From Clostridia bacterium (lineage in GTDB: Bacteria; Bacillota; Clostridia; Oscillospirales; Acutalibacteraceae), in NCBI GenBank assembly GCA_017436225.1, contig JAFSDM010000004.1, forward strand, positions 1-64,000: a stretch of DNA of 64,000 nucleotides, in the 5' to 3' direction. The translations under genes and the position numbers were made by a program. Shown here in pieces: positions 24,470-32,415 of the stretch (the first letter of the stretch is position 1; the number at the start of each line of letters is the position of its first letter). Below the pieces are notes generated by a model. That model did not search any database and was not told the DNA's origin. It saw only the letters and a list, made by a program, of their open reading frames with translations.

Positions 24470-26416
24470 TTAGTCAAGACCATTTGCCTTGGTGTTAATC
24501 TCCACAAGGGCAGCTGCGATAAACTCATCAACCGATTTAGCGCCTAAGTCGCCATCCTTACGGGAACGAACTGAAAGTGTGCCGTTTTCAACCTCGCTGT
24601 CACCCATAACAAGCATATAAGGAACGCGCTGCATTCTTGCCTCACGGATTTTGTAACCGATTTTTTCGTTTCTATCATCAAGCTCAACACGCATACCAAC
24701 AGCTTCAAGCTTTGCTTTAATTTCGTTTGCATAGTCGAAGTGACGGTCTGCAATAGGCAATAATTTAACCTGAACAGGAGCGAGCCAAAGTGGGAATGCA
24801 CCTGCATATTTTTCAATAAGAAGCGCAAGCGTTCTCTCATAGCAACCGATTGAAGTTCTGTGAATAATATAAGGATGCTTTTTAGTTCCGTCCTTATCCA
24901 CATATTCCATCCCGAATTTTTCGGCAAGCATTTGGTCAACCTGAATGGTAATAAGGGTATCTTCCTTACCGTGAACGTTTTTAATTTGAATATCAAGCTT
25001 AGGACCGTAGAAAGCGGCTTCACCAATTCCAACCTTATAAGGAATTTCAAGATTATCTAAAATCTTGCCCATAATACCCTGTGCTTCTGCCCACTGCTCA
25101 TCGGTACCGATATATTTATCTCTGTTATCGGGATCCCATTGAGAGAAACGGTAAGAAACATCACTGTAAAGACCCAAGGTTTTAAGCATATAAATAGCAA
25201 GCTCCAAGCAGCCCTTAAATTCATCTTCAAGCTGATCGGGGGTACACATTAAGTGACCCTCAGAAATTGTAAACTGGCGAACTCTTATCAGTCCGTGCAT
25301 CTCGCCTGACGCTTCATTGCGGAAAAGGGTTGAAGTTTCATTATAACGAAGGGGTAAATCACGGTAGGAACGGGCACGATTTAAGTATGCCTGATACTGG
25401 AATGGGCAGGTCATAGGACGGAGTGCGAAAACCTCATCATCCTTTTCTTCATCACCCAAAACAAACATACCATCCTGATAGTGATCCCAGTGACCCGAAA
25501 CCTTATAAAGGTCCGATTTTGCCATATAAGGAGTTTTTGTGAGTAACCAACCGCGCTTTTGCTCCTCATCCTCTACAAAACGTTGTAAAAGCTGAATCAT
25601 TCTGGCGCCCTTTGGAAGCATTATGGGAAGACCCTGACCGATTAAATCGGAGGTTGTGAAAAGCTCAAGCTCACGACCAAGCTTATTGTGGTCGCGCTTT
25701 TTAGCTTCTTCTAATGCTACTAAATGCTCTTCCAACATAGATGCTTTGGGAAATGCGGTACCGTAAATGCGCTGAAGCATTTTTCTGTTGGAATCGCCAC
25801 GCCAATAAGCACCTGTTGCAGAAAGAAGCTTAAATGCCTTTACGGGAGCTGTGGACATAAGATGTGCGCCTGCACAAAGATCGGTGAAATCGCCTTGAGA
25901 ATAAAAGCTGATTTCTTCACCCTCGGGAAGCTCTTCAACAAGCTCTACCTTGTAGATTTCGCCCTTTTCGGTAAAGTATTTAATTGCATCCTCGCGCGAC
26001 ATGGTAAAACGCTCCAATGCGATATCTTCTTTAACTATAGCCTTCATTTCACCCTCAATTTTTTCAAGCATTTCGGGGGTGAACATTACGTCAGTATCAA
26101 AATCATAATAAAAACCATTATCAATAGCGGGACCGATAGCAAGTTTTACGTTTGGATAAAGGCGTTTTACTGCCTGTGCCAAAATATGTGATGCGGTATG
26201 GCGGAAGGTCCACTTACCGTAATCATCATCAAATGTTAAAAGTTCTACTGAGCAGTCTTCGGTAATAGGGGTACGAAGGTCTGCTTCCTTTCCGTTAATT
26301 AAAGCGGCGCAAACTGATTTTGCAAGACCTGCACCAATAGATTTTGCTACTTCATAAGGGGTAACGCCTGCATCAAACTCCTTAACAGTACCGCCCTTTA
26401 AAGTAATGTTAATCAT
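24470..26416 (-). CDS. thrS: Threonyl-tRNA synthetase
   Basis: This class II synthetase charges tRNA-Thr. The 648-residue protein has the TGS domain (about 1-60) and the editing domain with its HTASHILAQAV zinc-like motif near 74-84. The catalytic core holds the zinc-binding MTCPFQYQAYL and motif 3, with an anticodon-binding domain at about 545-648. All parts are present at normal length. Translation starts after GGAAGGAAG. Expression should be set by the T-box directly upstream, whose specifier reads ACC (threonine). It is a single-gene transcript, ending at a terminator shared with the convergent pqqD-like gene. Confidence 0.97.
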   Translation of the reverse strand: MINITLKGGTVKEFDAGVTPYEVAKSIGAGLAKSVCAALINGKEADLRTPITEDCSVELLTFDDDYGKWTFRHTASHILAQAVKRLYPNVKLAIGPAIDNGFYYDFDTDVMFTPEMLEKIEGEMKAIVKEDIALERFTMSREDAIKYFTEKGEIYKVELVEELPEGEEISFYSQGDFTDLCAGAHLMSTAPVKAFKLLSATGAYWRGDSNRKMLQRIYGTAFPKASMLEEHLVALEEAKKRDHNKLGRELELFTTSDLIGQGLPIMLPKGARMIQLLQRFVEDEEQKRGWLLTKTPYMAKSDLYKVSGHWDHYQDGMFVLGDEEKDDEVFALRPMTCPFQYQAYLNRARSYRDLPLRYNETSTLFRNEASGEMHGLIRVRQFTISEGHLMCTPDQLEDEFKGCLELAIYMLKTLGLYSDVSYRFSQWDPDNRDKYIGTDEQWAEAQGIMGKILDNLEIPYKVGIGEAAFYGPKLDIQIKNVHGKEDTLITIQVDQMLAEKFGMEYVDKDGTKKHPYIIHRTSIGCYERTLALLIEKYAGAFPLWLAPVQVKLLPIADRHFDYANEIKAKLEAVGMRVELDDRNEKIGYKIREARMQRVPYMLVMGDSEVENGTLSVRSRKDGDLGAKSVDEFIAAALVEINTKANGLD

Positions 26417-26444
26417 TTTTCATCTTCCTTCCAAATAGAAATAA

Positions 26445-26722
26445 AAAAACAAAAAGCCTCCATCCACAATGGGATGAAGGCATAAATTATGCTTCCACGG
26501 TTCCACCCAAATTGCACCAAAGGTGCCACTTGATGAAACAATAGCCAAATTTGGCATTGCTTACAAGGGTTTATAACGTAACCCAAACGGCCGCCTTGAA
26601 TACGGTCGGCACTCAGGGGTGGTTTTCGTTTTTTCAGCTTACCGCAAAGGCTTTCAGCAACTGCCCTTGCTCTCTGATGGTGCTTATAAAAAACTACTCT
26701 TCCCGTCAACGTTTTAGTCGTT
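26445..26722 (-). ncRNA. T-box leader of thrS, threonine (ACC) specifier
   Basis: On the minus strand there is AGAGAGC, the stem I loop GAAAACCA with specifier ACC, and the T-box core TTTGGGTGGAACCGTGG. A terminator (GCCTTCATCC.../GGATGGAGGC) ends in a T-rich tract. The bulge UGGA would pair with a UCCA tRNA tail. Uncharged tRNA-Thr should prevent termination and raise thrS expression. Confidence 0.93.
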
Positions 26723-26728
26723 TTATTT

Positions 26729-26757
26729 ATGATACCGCAAATTTGAAAGATTGTCAA
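26729..26757 (-). promoter_or_regulatory. thrS promoter
   Basis: On the minus strand, TTGACA (26752-26757) and TATCAT (26729-26734) have a 17-base spacer, just before the T-box. Confidence 0.8.
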
Positions 26758-26790
26758 GGATTTTGTGAGAATTAAAACGTCCCATATAAG

Positions 26791-26807
26791 TCCGGTCTAG
26801 GACCGGT
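26791..26807. other. Short GC-rich palindrome after the phosphatase gene
   Basis: CCGGTC and GACCGG form a 6-bp stem with a 3-base loop, directly at the phosphatase stop codon and 35 bases from the thrS promoter. There is no T-run, so it may be a weak terminator or a protein site. Confidence 0.35.
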
Positions 26808-27460
26808 TACTGCATTATTTCTTTTTGTTTGCCGTTTATTACTCGGGCGCCATCTTCGGGGATTTCGCCAATAACCTCTAAAACGCCGCTACGCTGATAA
26901 AGTGACGGGGTTATTCTTATTGTGTATCCCCTGCCGTTGCCGCAAGCCCACTCTGCCATTTTCATTCTGGGCAATGCCGCAACCGCTAAAAGGGTCATAA
27001 TTGCGCCGCCGTGCATTACAATAGCGGCGGAATAACACTCATTATCCATCATATAGCGCACGGTTTCGCCAACACCTGTACAAAGGCGTGTTGCAAATTC
27101 TACGTTATTTTCACCGCCCGGTGCCGCCGGTAATTTACCTGCAAGCCAATCGGCATAATCTTGTCTATCCTTTAAATCTTCGGGGGTTTTACACTCGAAC
27201 TCGCCAAAGTCAATTTCTTCAAAATTCTTATTTATTAAAACTTCCTTTTCGGGGAAAATTATTTTAGCTGTATCTACCGCACGAGAAAGAGGACTTGAAA
27301 AAACAAGGTCGCACTTGGGGTAAATACCCTCATCTCGAAGCTTTTCAAGTTCAATTATACCATTAGTAGTAATTTTTAAATCTGTACGCCCAACATATTG
27401 ACCTTGCTCGTTGCCGTCGGTCATTCCATGTCTTATTAAATGCAGTTTGTAGGTGCGCAT
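26807..27460 (-). CDS. Histidine phosphatase (phosphoglycerate mutase-like)
   Basis: This protein belongs to the cofactor-dependent phosphoglycerate mutase/histidine phosphatase superfamily. The 217-residue protein has the phosphohistidine motif LIRHGMTDGN near residues 8-17, the conserved Arg in LSRAVDTAKII, EEIDFGEFE near 84, and the second catalytic histidine in VMHGGAI near 150. Length and motifs fit small phosphatases such as CobC/PhoE/GpmB-like enzymes rather than glycolytic mutase. Substrate cannot be assigned. It is divergent from an HTH gene and lies between that gene and the thrS leader. Confidence 0.85.
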   Translation of the reverse strand: MRTYKLHLIRHGMTDGNEQGQYVGRTDLKITTNGIIELEKLRDEGIYPKCDLVFSSPLSRAVDTAKIIFPEKEVLINKNFEEIDFGEFECKTPEDLKDRQDYADWLAGKLPAAPGGENNVEFATRLCTGVGETVRYMMDNECYSAAIVMHGGAIMTLLAVAALPRMKMAEWACGNGRGYTIRITPSLYQRSGVLEVIGEIPEDGARVINGKQKEIMQ

Positions 27461-27511
27461 TTTATATCCTCCTTGTCAAAAATAGGGTTTACAGTTTGTA
27501 TATTTTGGCTA

Positions 27512-27540
27512 TTTACAAAAGGCAAAATATGTATTATAAT
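27512..27540 (+). promoter_or_regulatory. Promoter of the HTH regulator
   Basis: TTTACA (27512-27517) and a perfect TATAAT (27535-27540) have a 17-base spacer, 40 bases before the start codon. Confidence 0.75.
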
Positions 27541-27579
27541 GTCATTACTTGTGAGAATTTAGTAAAGGTAGGTGGGCAA

Positions 27580-27873
27580 ATGAACTGCGATTTTCCAAAA
27601 ATAATTTCCAGTTTAAGAAAATCCAAAGGAATTTCACAAAAGCAAGCAGCTATTGACCTTGGAATATCTCAGGCTTTGCTGTCACACTACGAAAAAGGTA
27701 TTCGTGAATGCGGCTTGGATTTTTTAATTAAGCTTTCAGAATATTATGAAGTTTCTTGTGATGAGCTTTTAGGCGTAAGCTCCCAATCCAATGCAGTTCC
27801 TAAGGATGTTTTAAGCAGTCTTAAAAAGATTGCTAAAGAAGCAGAAAAAATTCTTAATAATCAATCGCTTTAA
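27580..27873 (+). CDS. Cro/C1-type helix-turn-helix regulator
   Basis: This small DNA-binding protein is of the XRE type. The start at 27580 is set by AGGTAGGTGG and by the promoter position. The 97-residue protein has the HTH domain at about residues 8-62: KGISQKQAAIDLGISQALLS, then YEKG and LIKLSEYYEVSCDELLG. A short Lys/Glu-rich helical tail of about 30 residues follows, which could dimerise. It is a lone gene facing away from the histidine phosphatase, with only about 50 bases between that gene and the promoter. Target unknown. Confidence 0.83.
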   Translation: MNCDFPKIISSLRKSKGISQKQAAIDLGISQALLSHYEKGIRECGLDFLIKLSEYYEVSCDELLGVSSQSNAVPKDVLSSLKKIAKEAEKILNNQSL

Positions 27874-27906
27874 AATCGGTTACTGTGTAAAGTAACCGAT
27901 TTTTTA
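27872..27906. terminator. Bidirectional terminator between the HTH gene and hemW
   Basis: AAAATCGGTTACT pairs with AGTAACCGATTTT around a short loop, with T-runs on both strands. Confidence 0.85.
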
Positions 27907-27909
27907 TAT

Positions 27910-29034
27910 TTATAAAAGCTCTGCCAAATCGGCAATTATGGAGTTTGAAACAAGAGCGCCTTCATCTGTAAGGGATATTATATCCCCATCAAAGCTAACC
28001 AAACCGTTTTTTGCAAAAAGCTCGGCTTTTTTTGCAAGGCGGTTTATTATATTTTGATTTAAAATATCGGGAAATTCCTTTTCAAAGGCCTTAAGCGAAA
28101 GTCCGCTAGTGAGTCTGAGGCTTAGCATAAGCCTTTCCTCGGCAGTACCTCCAACGCCATCATAGATTTCTTTTGGGTTTTGCAAATAGGCGTTAATATC
28201 CCTGTCATAATAAAACCGTTTTCCCTTTAAACACGAGTGCGCCGCAGGACCTAAGCCTAAATAATCCACGCCCTGCCAATATTTTGTATTATGCCTTGAA
28301 GTCTTACCCGACTTTGCAAAATTTGAAATTTCATAACGCTCATATCCCGCATTTTTTAAAAGCTTTGCGGCGTAGAGGTAAAGCTCAACCGCCTCATCAT
28401 CGCTTGGAATGTTAAGCTCGGAACTTTTATTATAAAGGGGCGTTCCCTTTTCTAAGCTTAAAAGATAGGCTGAAATATGCTCGGGCTGACACTCTAAACA
28501 CAAATCAATTGTTCGTTTTAAGCTTTCTTTGGTTTGGTTTGGAATACCAAGCATAATATCAAGCGAAATATTTTTAATACCAGCACCTCTTGCTTCCTTT
28601 ACGCATTTTATTACATCGCTTACCGTATGCCTGCGCGAAAGGATTTTAAGCTCATCATCATTGGCAGACTGAAGCCCTATTGAAAGTCGGTTTACGCCTG
28701 CCGCCGCAACCTCGCACAAATATTCCTTTAGATTTTCGGCGGGGTTCACTTCCATAGTTATTTCGGCATCTTTAAGCACAAACAATTCTTTTGCTTTTTC
28801 TATTACCGTTTTAATTTGCTCAGATTTAACAAGGCTTGGAGTTCCGCCGCCAAAATATAAAGTATCGGCGGGAGGACACCCAAGGATGCCACCCCACCGA
28901 TTAAGCTCACTAATTATTTTGTTTATATAGCTGTTTGCAACATCGCCGTTTAGCGGTAATGAATAAAAATCACAATAGGCACACTTGCAAACGCAAAACG
29001 GAATATGAATGTATAATCCTAAGTTAGAATTCAT
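27910..29034 (-). CDS. hemW: HemW-type radical SAM protein
   Basis: This protein resembles oxygen-independent coproporphyrinogen oxidase but belongs to the HemW heme-chaperone branch. The 374-residue protein has the radical SAM cluster motif CxxxCxxC in PFCVCKCAYCDF (Cys14, 18, 21). SAM-binding YFGGGTPSL lies near 60-68, with a HemN C-terminal domain in the last 100 residues. It lacks the N-terminal extension of true HemN (about 450 residues). Its ATG overlaps the pduL stop by one base (TAATG), so the genes are coupled. No other heme gene is present here. Annotators often name this hemN; HemW is more likely. Confidence 0.88.
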   Translation of the reverse strand: MNSNLGLYIHIPFCVCKCAYCDFYSLPLNGDVANSYINKIISELNRWGGILGCPPADTLYFGGGTPSLVKSEQIKTVIEKAKELFVLKDAEITMEVNPAENLKEYLCEVAAAGVNRLSIGLQSANDDELKILSRRHTVSDVIKCVKEARGAGIKNISLDIMLGIPNQTKESLKRTIDLCLECQPEHISAYLLSLEKGTPLYNKSSELNIPSDDEAVELYLYAAKLLKNAGYERYEISNFAKSGKTSRHNTKYWQGVDYLGLGPAAHSCLKGKRFYYDRDINAYLQNPKEIYDGVGGTAEERLMLSLRLTSGLSLKAFEKEFPDILNQNIINRLAKKAELFAKNGLVSFDGDIISLTDEGALVSNSIIADLAELL

Positions 29035-29612
29035 TAATCAGTGATAATGATACCGTCTACTGCGCCTGCAATACCTGCAGCGTTAGACTCGTCAGTATCG
29101 ATGTGCATAGCTGCTGCGTATTTGGGGCTGATACGAACAACAACATCATCAAAAATAAGGCTTCTGCCCTCGGTTGCGATTTTAACCTTAACGTTCTGAT
29201 TATCAACAACGCCGAATTTTTCGCCATCCTCAGGAGTAAAATGAATGTGACGCTTTGCAGAAATAACGCCATACTCTAATTCAACCTCACCTTTAGGACC
29301 AACAAGCTTACAGCTGCCGCTACCCTTAACATCGCCCGACTCACGAACAGGTGCAGCAACACCTATAGAACGAGCGTCTGTTAAAGAAAGCTCAACCTGA
29401 GTTTCAGGGCGAACAGGACCTAAGATTGAAACGCCAGCAAGCTCCTTTTTGGCGCCTACAACCTTAACACGCTCCTCACAAGCGAACTGACCGGGCTGAG
29501 AAAGATCCTTTTTAGGTGTAAGCTCATAGCCCTCACCAAAAAGAGCCTCTAAATGCTCTTGACTTAAGTGGATGTGACGTGCAGAAACTTCTACCATTAC
29601 CTTTTTATCCAT
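29034..29612 (-). CDS. pduL: Phosphate propanoyl/acetyltransferase PduL
   Basis: This acyltransferase of the PduL (PTAC) family converts acyl-CoA and phosphate to acyl phosphate and CoA, replacing Pta in many clostridia. The 192-residue protein has the two zinc-binding histidine motifs of the family, SARHIHLS (residues 10-17) and KRHIHFTPED (about 123-132). There is no N-terminal encapsulation peptide, and no microcompartment genes are nearby. It is therefore likely a cytosolic enzyme making acetyl or propionyl phosphate for acetate kinase. It overlaps hemW by one base. Confidence 0.92.
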   Translation of the reverse strand: MDKKVMVEVSARHIHLSQEHLEALFGEGYELTPKKDLSQPGQFACEERVKVVGAKKELAGVSILGPVRPETQVELSLTDARSIGVAAPVRESGDVKGSGSCKLVGPKGEVELEYGVISAKRHIHFTPEDGEKFGVVDNQNVKVKIATEGRSLIFDDVVVRISPKYAAAMHIDTDESNAAGIAGAVDGIIITD

Positions 29613-29656
29613 TTTATTACAACTCCTATTTATGTAAATTTTAATTAATAACTGAT

Positions 29657-29680
29657 GAAAAGAGCCGCAAAATGCGGCTC
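29657..29680 (-). terminator. Terminator after the ferredoxin gene
   Basis: On the minus strand, GAGCCGCA (loop TTT) TGCGGCTC is followed by TTTT, 18 bases past the ferredoxin stop. Confidence 0.8.
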
Positions 29681-29697
29681 CGTTTTATGGCATTATA

Positions 29698-29868
29698 TTA
29701 GCCCTCTTTAATAGCCTCTACAGGACACTGTGAAGCACAAGCGCCGCAATCTACGCATTTGTCAGCGTCGATTTCGTAATGCTCTGCGCCCTCAGCAATA
29801 GCCTCACAAGGACAACCTGCAGCGCAAGCGCCACAGCTAATGCACTCTTCAGTAATTACATATGCCAT
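29698..29868 (-). CDS. 2[4Fe-4S] ferredoxin
   Basis: This small electron carrier is of the clostridial type. The 56-residue protein has two clusters' worth of cysteines: Cys9-12-15-19 (ECISCGACAAGCP) and Cys38-41-44-48 (KCVDCGACASQCP), with pseudo-twofold symmetry and each set ending Cys-Pro. GGAGGTG precedes the ATG. It has its own promoter and terminator, so it is a monocistronic gene between pduL and ricT. It is a plausible partner for IorAB and other oxidoreductases, though nothing ties it to one of them. Confidence 0.95.
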   Translation of the reverse strand: MAYVITEECISCGACAAGCPCEAIAEGAEHYEIDADKCVDCGACASQCPVEAIKEG

Positions 29869-29900
29869 TGAAAAACACCTCCAACCTATTCAGTATATAT

Positions 29901-29928
29901 ATTGTAACATATAAATTACATTTTTCAA
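29901..29928 (-). promoter_or_regulatory. Ferredoxin gene promoter
   Basis: On the minus strand, TTGAAA (29923-29928) and TACAAT (29901-29906) have a 16-base spacer. Confidence 0.65.
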
Positions 29929-29954
29929 GTGATTTTTACAAAATAAAATAAATT

Positions 29955-30818
29955 TTATTCTTCCTCTGCCGTTTCTTGGTTTGCTGAAGGCTTTTTATTC
30001 TTACCACGGTAAGCACGAATAACCTTTACTTTATCCTTATGAACCTTTTTAATAACTACGTTATCCTCACCCATTTTAACCAAAAGTGTACCTGTAAGAA
30101 GATTAACGTCATGCACTATTCCCTCGCCATCCTCGGTTTTTACAATGGAACCCGGAAGCGGGGTTATAGAGTTAAGGTACTCATAGGCATCCTGCTCATA
30201 TTTAAGGCAACACATAAGTCTGCCACAGCTACCCGAAATTTTTACAGGATTAAGTGAAAGCCCCTGCTCCTTTGCCATTTTAATGGAAACAGGCTGGAAA
30301 TTTTCTAAAAATCTACTGCAACAAAAGGGTTGACCGCAAATACCGAGTCCGCCCAAAAGCTTAGCTTCATCACGAACACCTATTTGCCTTAGCTCAATTC
30401 TTGTTTTGTAATTAGCGGCAAGAATTTTTACAAGCTCACGGAAATCTACTCTGCCATCAGAAGTAAAGTAGAAAAGCATTTTCCCCGAATCAAAGGAAAC
30501 CTCGGTATCAATAAGCTTCATATCTAACCCGAGCTTTTCAATTTGCTCTTCACAATAATCAAAAGCGGATAGTGCCTTTTTGGAATTTTCCTCTACACGC
30601 TTTAAATCGGCTTCATTAGCGTGGCGAAGTGCCTTTTTAAGCGGCTGAACTATTTGACTGTCGGGCACATTATGATTACCGCCCGAAGCAATTCCGCACT
30701 CAGTACCCTTTGAAGTTTCAACCACAACGCGGTCGCCGTCACTAACGGTCATACCATCGGGGTCAAAATAATAAACACGTCCGTCCTTTTTAAATTTTAT
30801 AGCAATTATCTCCGTCAT
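29955..30818 (-). CDS. ricT: RicT (YaaT), PSP1-domain protein
   Basis: RicT is a component of the RicA-RicF-RicT complex of Firmicutes. That complex carries iron-sulfur clusters and promotes mRNA processing by RNase Y as well as sporulation and competence. The 287-residue protein has the PSP1 domain with the conserved cysteines CGQPFCCSRFL and SCGRLMCCLKYEQ (about 158-215), then a beta-rich segment and a basic, low-complexity tail. ricA and ricF are not in the window. In other Firmicutes ricT sits near holB, which is not seen here. A ferredoxin gene follows downstream with its own promoter. Confidence 0.92.
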   Translation of the reverse strand: MTEIIAIKFKKDGRVYYFDPDGMTVSDGDRVVVETSKGTECGIASGGNHNVPDSQIVQPLKKALRHANEADLKRVEENSKKALSAFDYCEEQIEKLGLDMKLIDTEVSFDSGKMLFYFTSDGRVDFRELVKILAANYKTRIELRQIGVRDEAKLLGGLGICGQPFCCSRFLENFQPVSIKMAKEQGLSLNPVKISGSCGRLMCCLKYEQDAYEYLNSITPLPGSIVKTEDGEGIVHDVNLLTGTLLVKMGEDNVVIKKVHKDKVKVIRAYRGKNKKPSANQETAEEE

Positions 30819-30865
30819 AGAAACCTCCGGACAAGATAGTATAGTTTATGAAGTATTACCTTAAC

Positions 30866-30894
30866 ATTATACCGCGTTAATTTAAAAAAAGCAA
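30866..30894 (-). promoter_or_regulatory. ricT promoter
   Basis: On the minus strand, TTGCTT (30889-30894) and a perfect TATAAT (30866-30871) have a 17-base spacer. Confidence 0.65.
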
Positions 30895-31022
30895 GTATTT
30901 TAACGGTAAACCATCTTTTACCCGATTTTTTACCGCATTTTAGATGAATTTTTTTGAATTTTGCTTTCGTTTTAGCAAATCACTTGAATAAAAAAATGAA
31001 TATTTTGCATTTTTATTGCTCT

Positions 31023-31051
31023 TTTACTTGCTTTTTTAAGGGCAATATAAT
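31023..31051 (+). promoter_or_regulatory. hisS promoter
   Basis: TTTACT (31023-31028) and TATAAT (31046-31051) have a 17-base spacer. The leader is about 35 bases, so there is no T-box. The region from 30895 to 31022 between the divergent promoters shows nothing else. Confidence 0.7.
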
Positions 31052-31093
31052 ATAATAATTATTTGATAAAAGAAATAAAAGGAGATCATTATT

Positions 31094-32332
31094 TTGGCTT
31101 TTATTAAAACTCCCGTTAAAGGAATGAACGATTTTTTACCCTCTGATATGCGACTCAGAGAATATGTTATTTCGGTTATTAAAGAAACCTACGGTAAATT
31201 CGGCTTTTCACAAATTGAAACACCTTTGGTTGAGCATATTGAAAATTTGCAAAGCAACCAAGGCGGTGAAAACGAAAAGCTTATTTTTAAAATTTTAAAA
31301 CGCGGTGACAAGCTTGATATTAACTCGGCAAAAACTGATTTTGATTTAGTAGACAGCGGTCTCAGATACGACTTAACACTCCCCCTTGCCCGTTACTACG
31401 CCAACAATGCCGAACAGCTTTTCACACCCTTTAAGGCGCTTCAAATTGGCAACGTTTTCCGTGCCGACCGCCCACAAAAGGGGCGTTTCCGACAGTTTAC
31501 ACAATGCGATATTGATATTTTAGGCGATGATTCAATGCTTGCCGAAACCGAGCTTATTTCGGCAACCTCTACCCTACTTTTGAAATTAGGCTTTGAGGGC
31601 TTTAGAGTAAGGGTAAATGACCGCCGAATTTTAAAGGCTATGGCAAGCAGCTGTAATATGCCGGAGGACAAGCTCTCTTCGGTTTATATTGCGCTTGATA
31701 AGTTAGATAAAATCGGTGCAGAGGGCGTTAAGGCAGAGCTTATTGCAAACGGCTTTAACGAAAATGATGTTGACTCATACCTTGCTCTGTTTTTAAACCG
31801 CGAGGGCAAGGGCTGTAAAGAGCTTTGCCTTGGTCTTGGCGAGCATTTAGACATTTCGGTTGCAGAGGGTATTGATACACTTATTTCCAATGTTACCGCA
31901 TCGCTTGGAAACCGCTTTACACTTGAATTTGATCCCACGCTTGTTCGTGGTATGGGCTACTACACCGGTACAATTTTCGAGGTTGAAATGGTAGAGCTTA
32001 ATTCCTCTGTTGCGGGTGGCGGTCGCTACGATGAAATGATAGGTAGGTTTGGCGCCAATCCCACACCTGCTTGCGGTTTTTCAATTGGCTTTGAGCGTAT
32101 TATCACCATCTTAAAGGATAGAGGTTTTACCGTTCCTACCGATGGTGAAAGTATTGCATTTTTGGTAGATAAAAAAGCTTCGCCCGAAACCACAAAAACC
32201 GTTTTTGAAACTGCCGCCGAGCTTAGAAATAACGGAGCAAGAGTTTTAATTGCAAAGCGAAACAAAAATGCCAAACGTCAAAAAGAGCTTTTAGAAAAAG
32301 AAGGCTATTTAGATATCCGTGATGTATATTAA
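31094..32332 (+). CDS. hisS: Histidyl-tRNA synthetase, TTG start
   Basis: This class II synthetase charges tRNA-His. Its 412 residues include motif 1 near the N-terminus (KGMNDFLP), motif 2 with GNVFRADRPQKGRFRQF and QCDIDILG at about 120-148, the HisRS-specific LVRGMGYYTGTIFEV, and GGGRYDEMIG. An anticodon-binding domain follows. The only start with a ribosome site (GGAGATC) is a TTG at 31094. It lacks the aspS partner that often follows hisS. A HisZ-type regulatory subunit is the alternative, but the intact HisA/motif residues favour a synthetase. Confidence 0.92.
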   Translation: MAFIKTPVKGMNDFLPSDMRLREYVISVIKETYGKFGFSQIETPLVEHIENLQSNQGGENEKLIFKILKRGDKLDINSAKTDFDLVDSGLRYDLTLPLARYYANNAEQLFTPFKALQIGNVFRADRPQKGRFRQFTQCDIDILGDDSMLAETELISATSTLLLKLGFEGFRVRVNDRRILKAMASSCNMPEDKLSSVYIALDKLDKIGAEGVKAELIANGFNENDVDSYLALFLNREGKGCKELCLGLGEHLDISVAEGIDTLISNVTASLGNRFTLEFDPTLVRGMGYYTGTIFEVEMVELNSSVAGGGRYDEMIGRFGANPTPACGFSIGFERIITILKDRGFTVPTDGESIAFLVDKKASPETTKTVFETAAELRNNGARVLIAKRNKNAKRQKELLEKEGYLDIRDVY

Positions 32333-32357
32333 AAATTAAATATCACTTTTTTAAAAA

Positions 32358-32390
32358 ATATCCCGTGCAGAATAAAACTGCACGGGATAT
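32358..32390. terminator. Bidirectional terminator between hisS and the antiporter
   Basis: ATATCCCGTGCAG and CTGCACGGGATAT form a perfect 13-bp stem, with T-runs on both sides. Confidence 0.9.
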
Positions 32391-32415
32391 TTTGTTATCT
32401 AACAATATTAAACTA

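Noticed and set aside
26413..26760. Open frames over the thrS leader
   Set aside because: They coincide with T-box structures and promoter; no protein-like composition or ribosome site.
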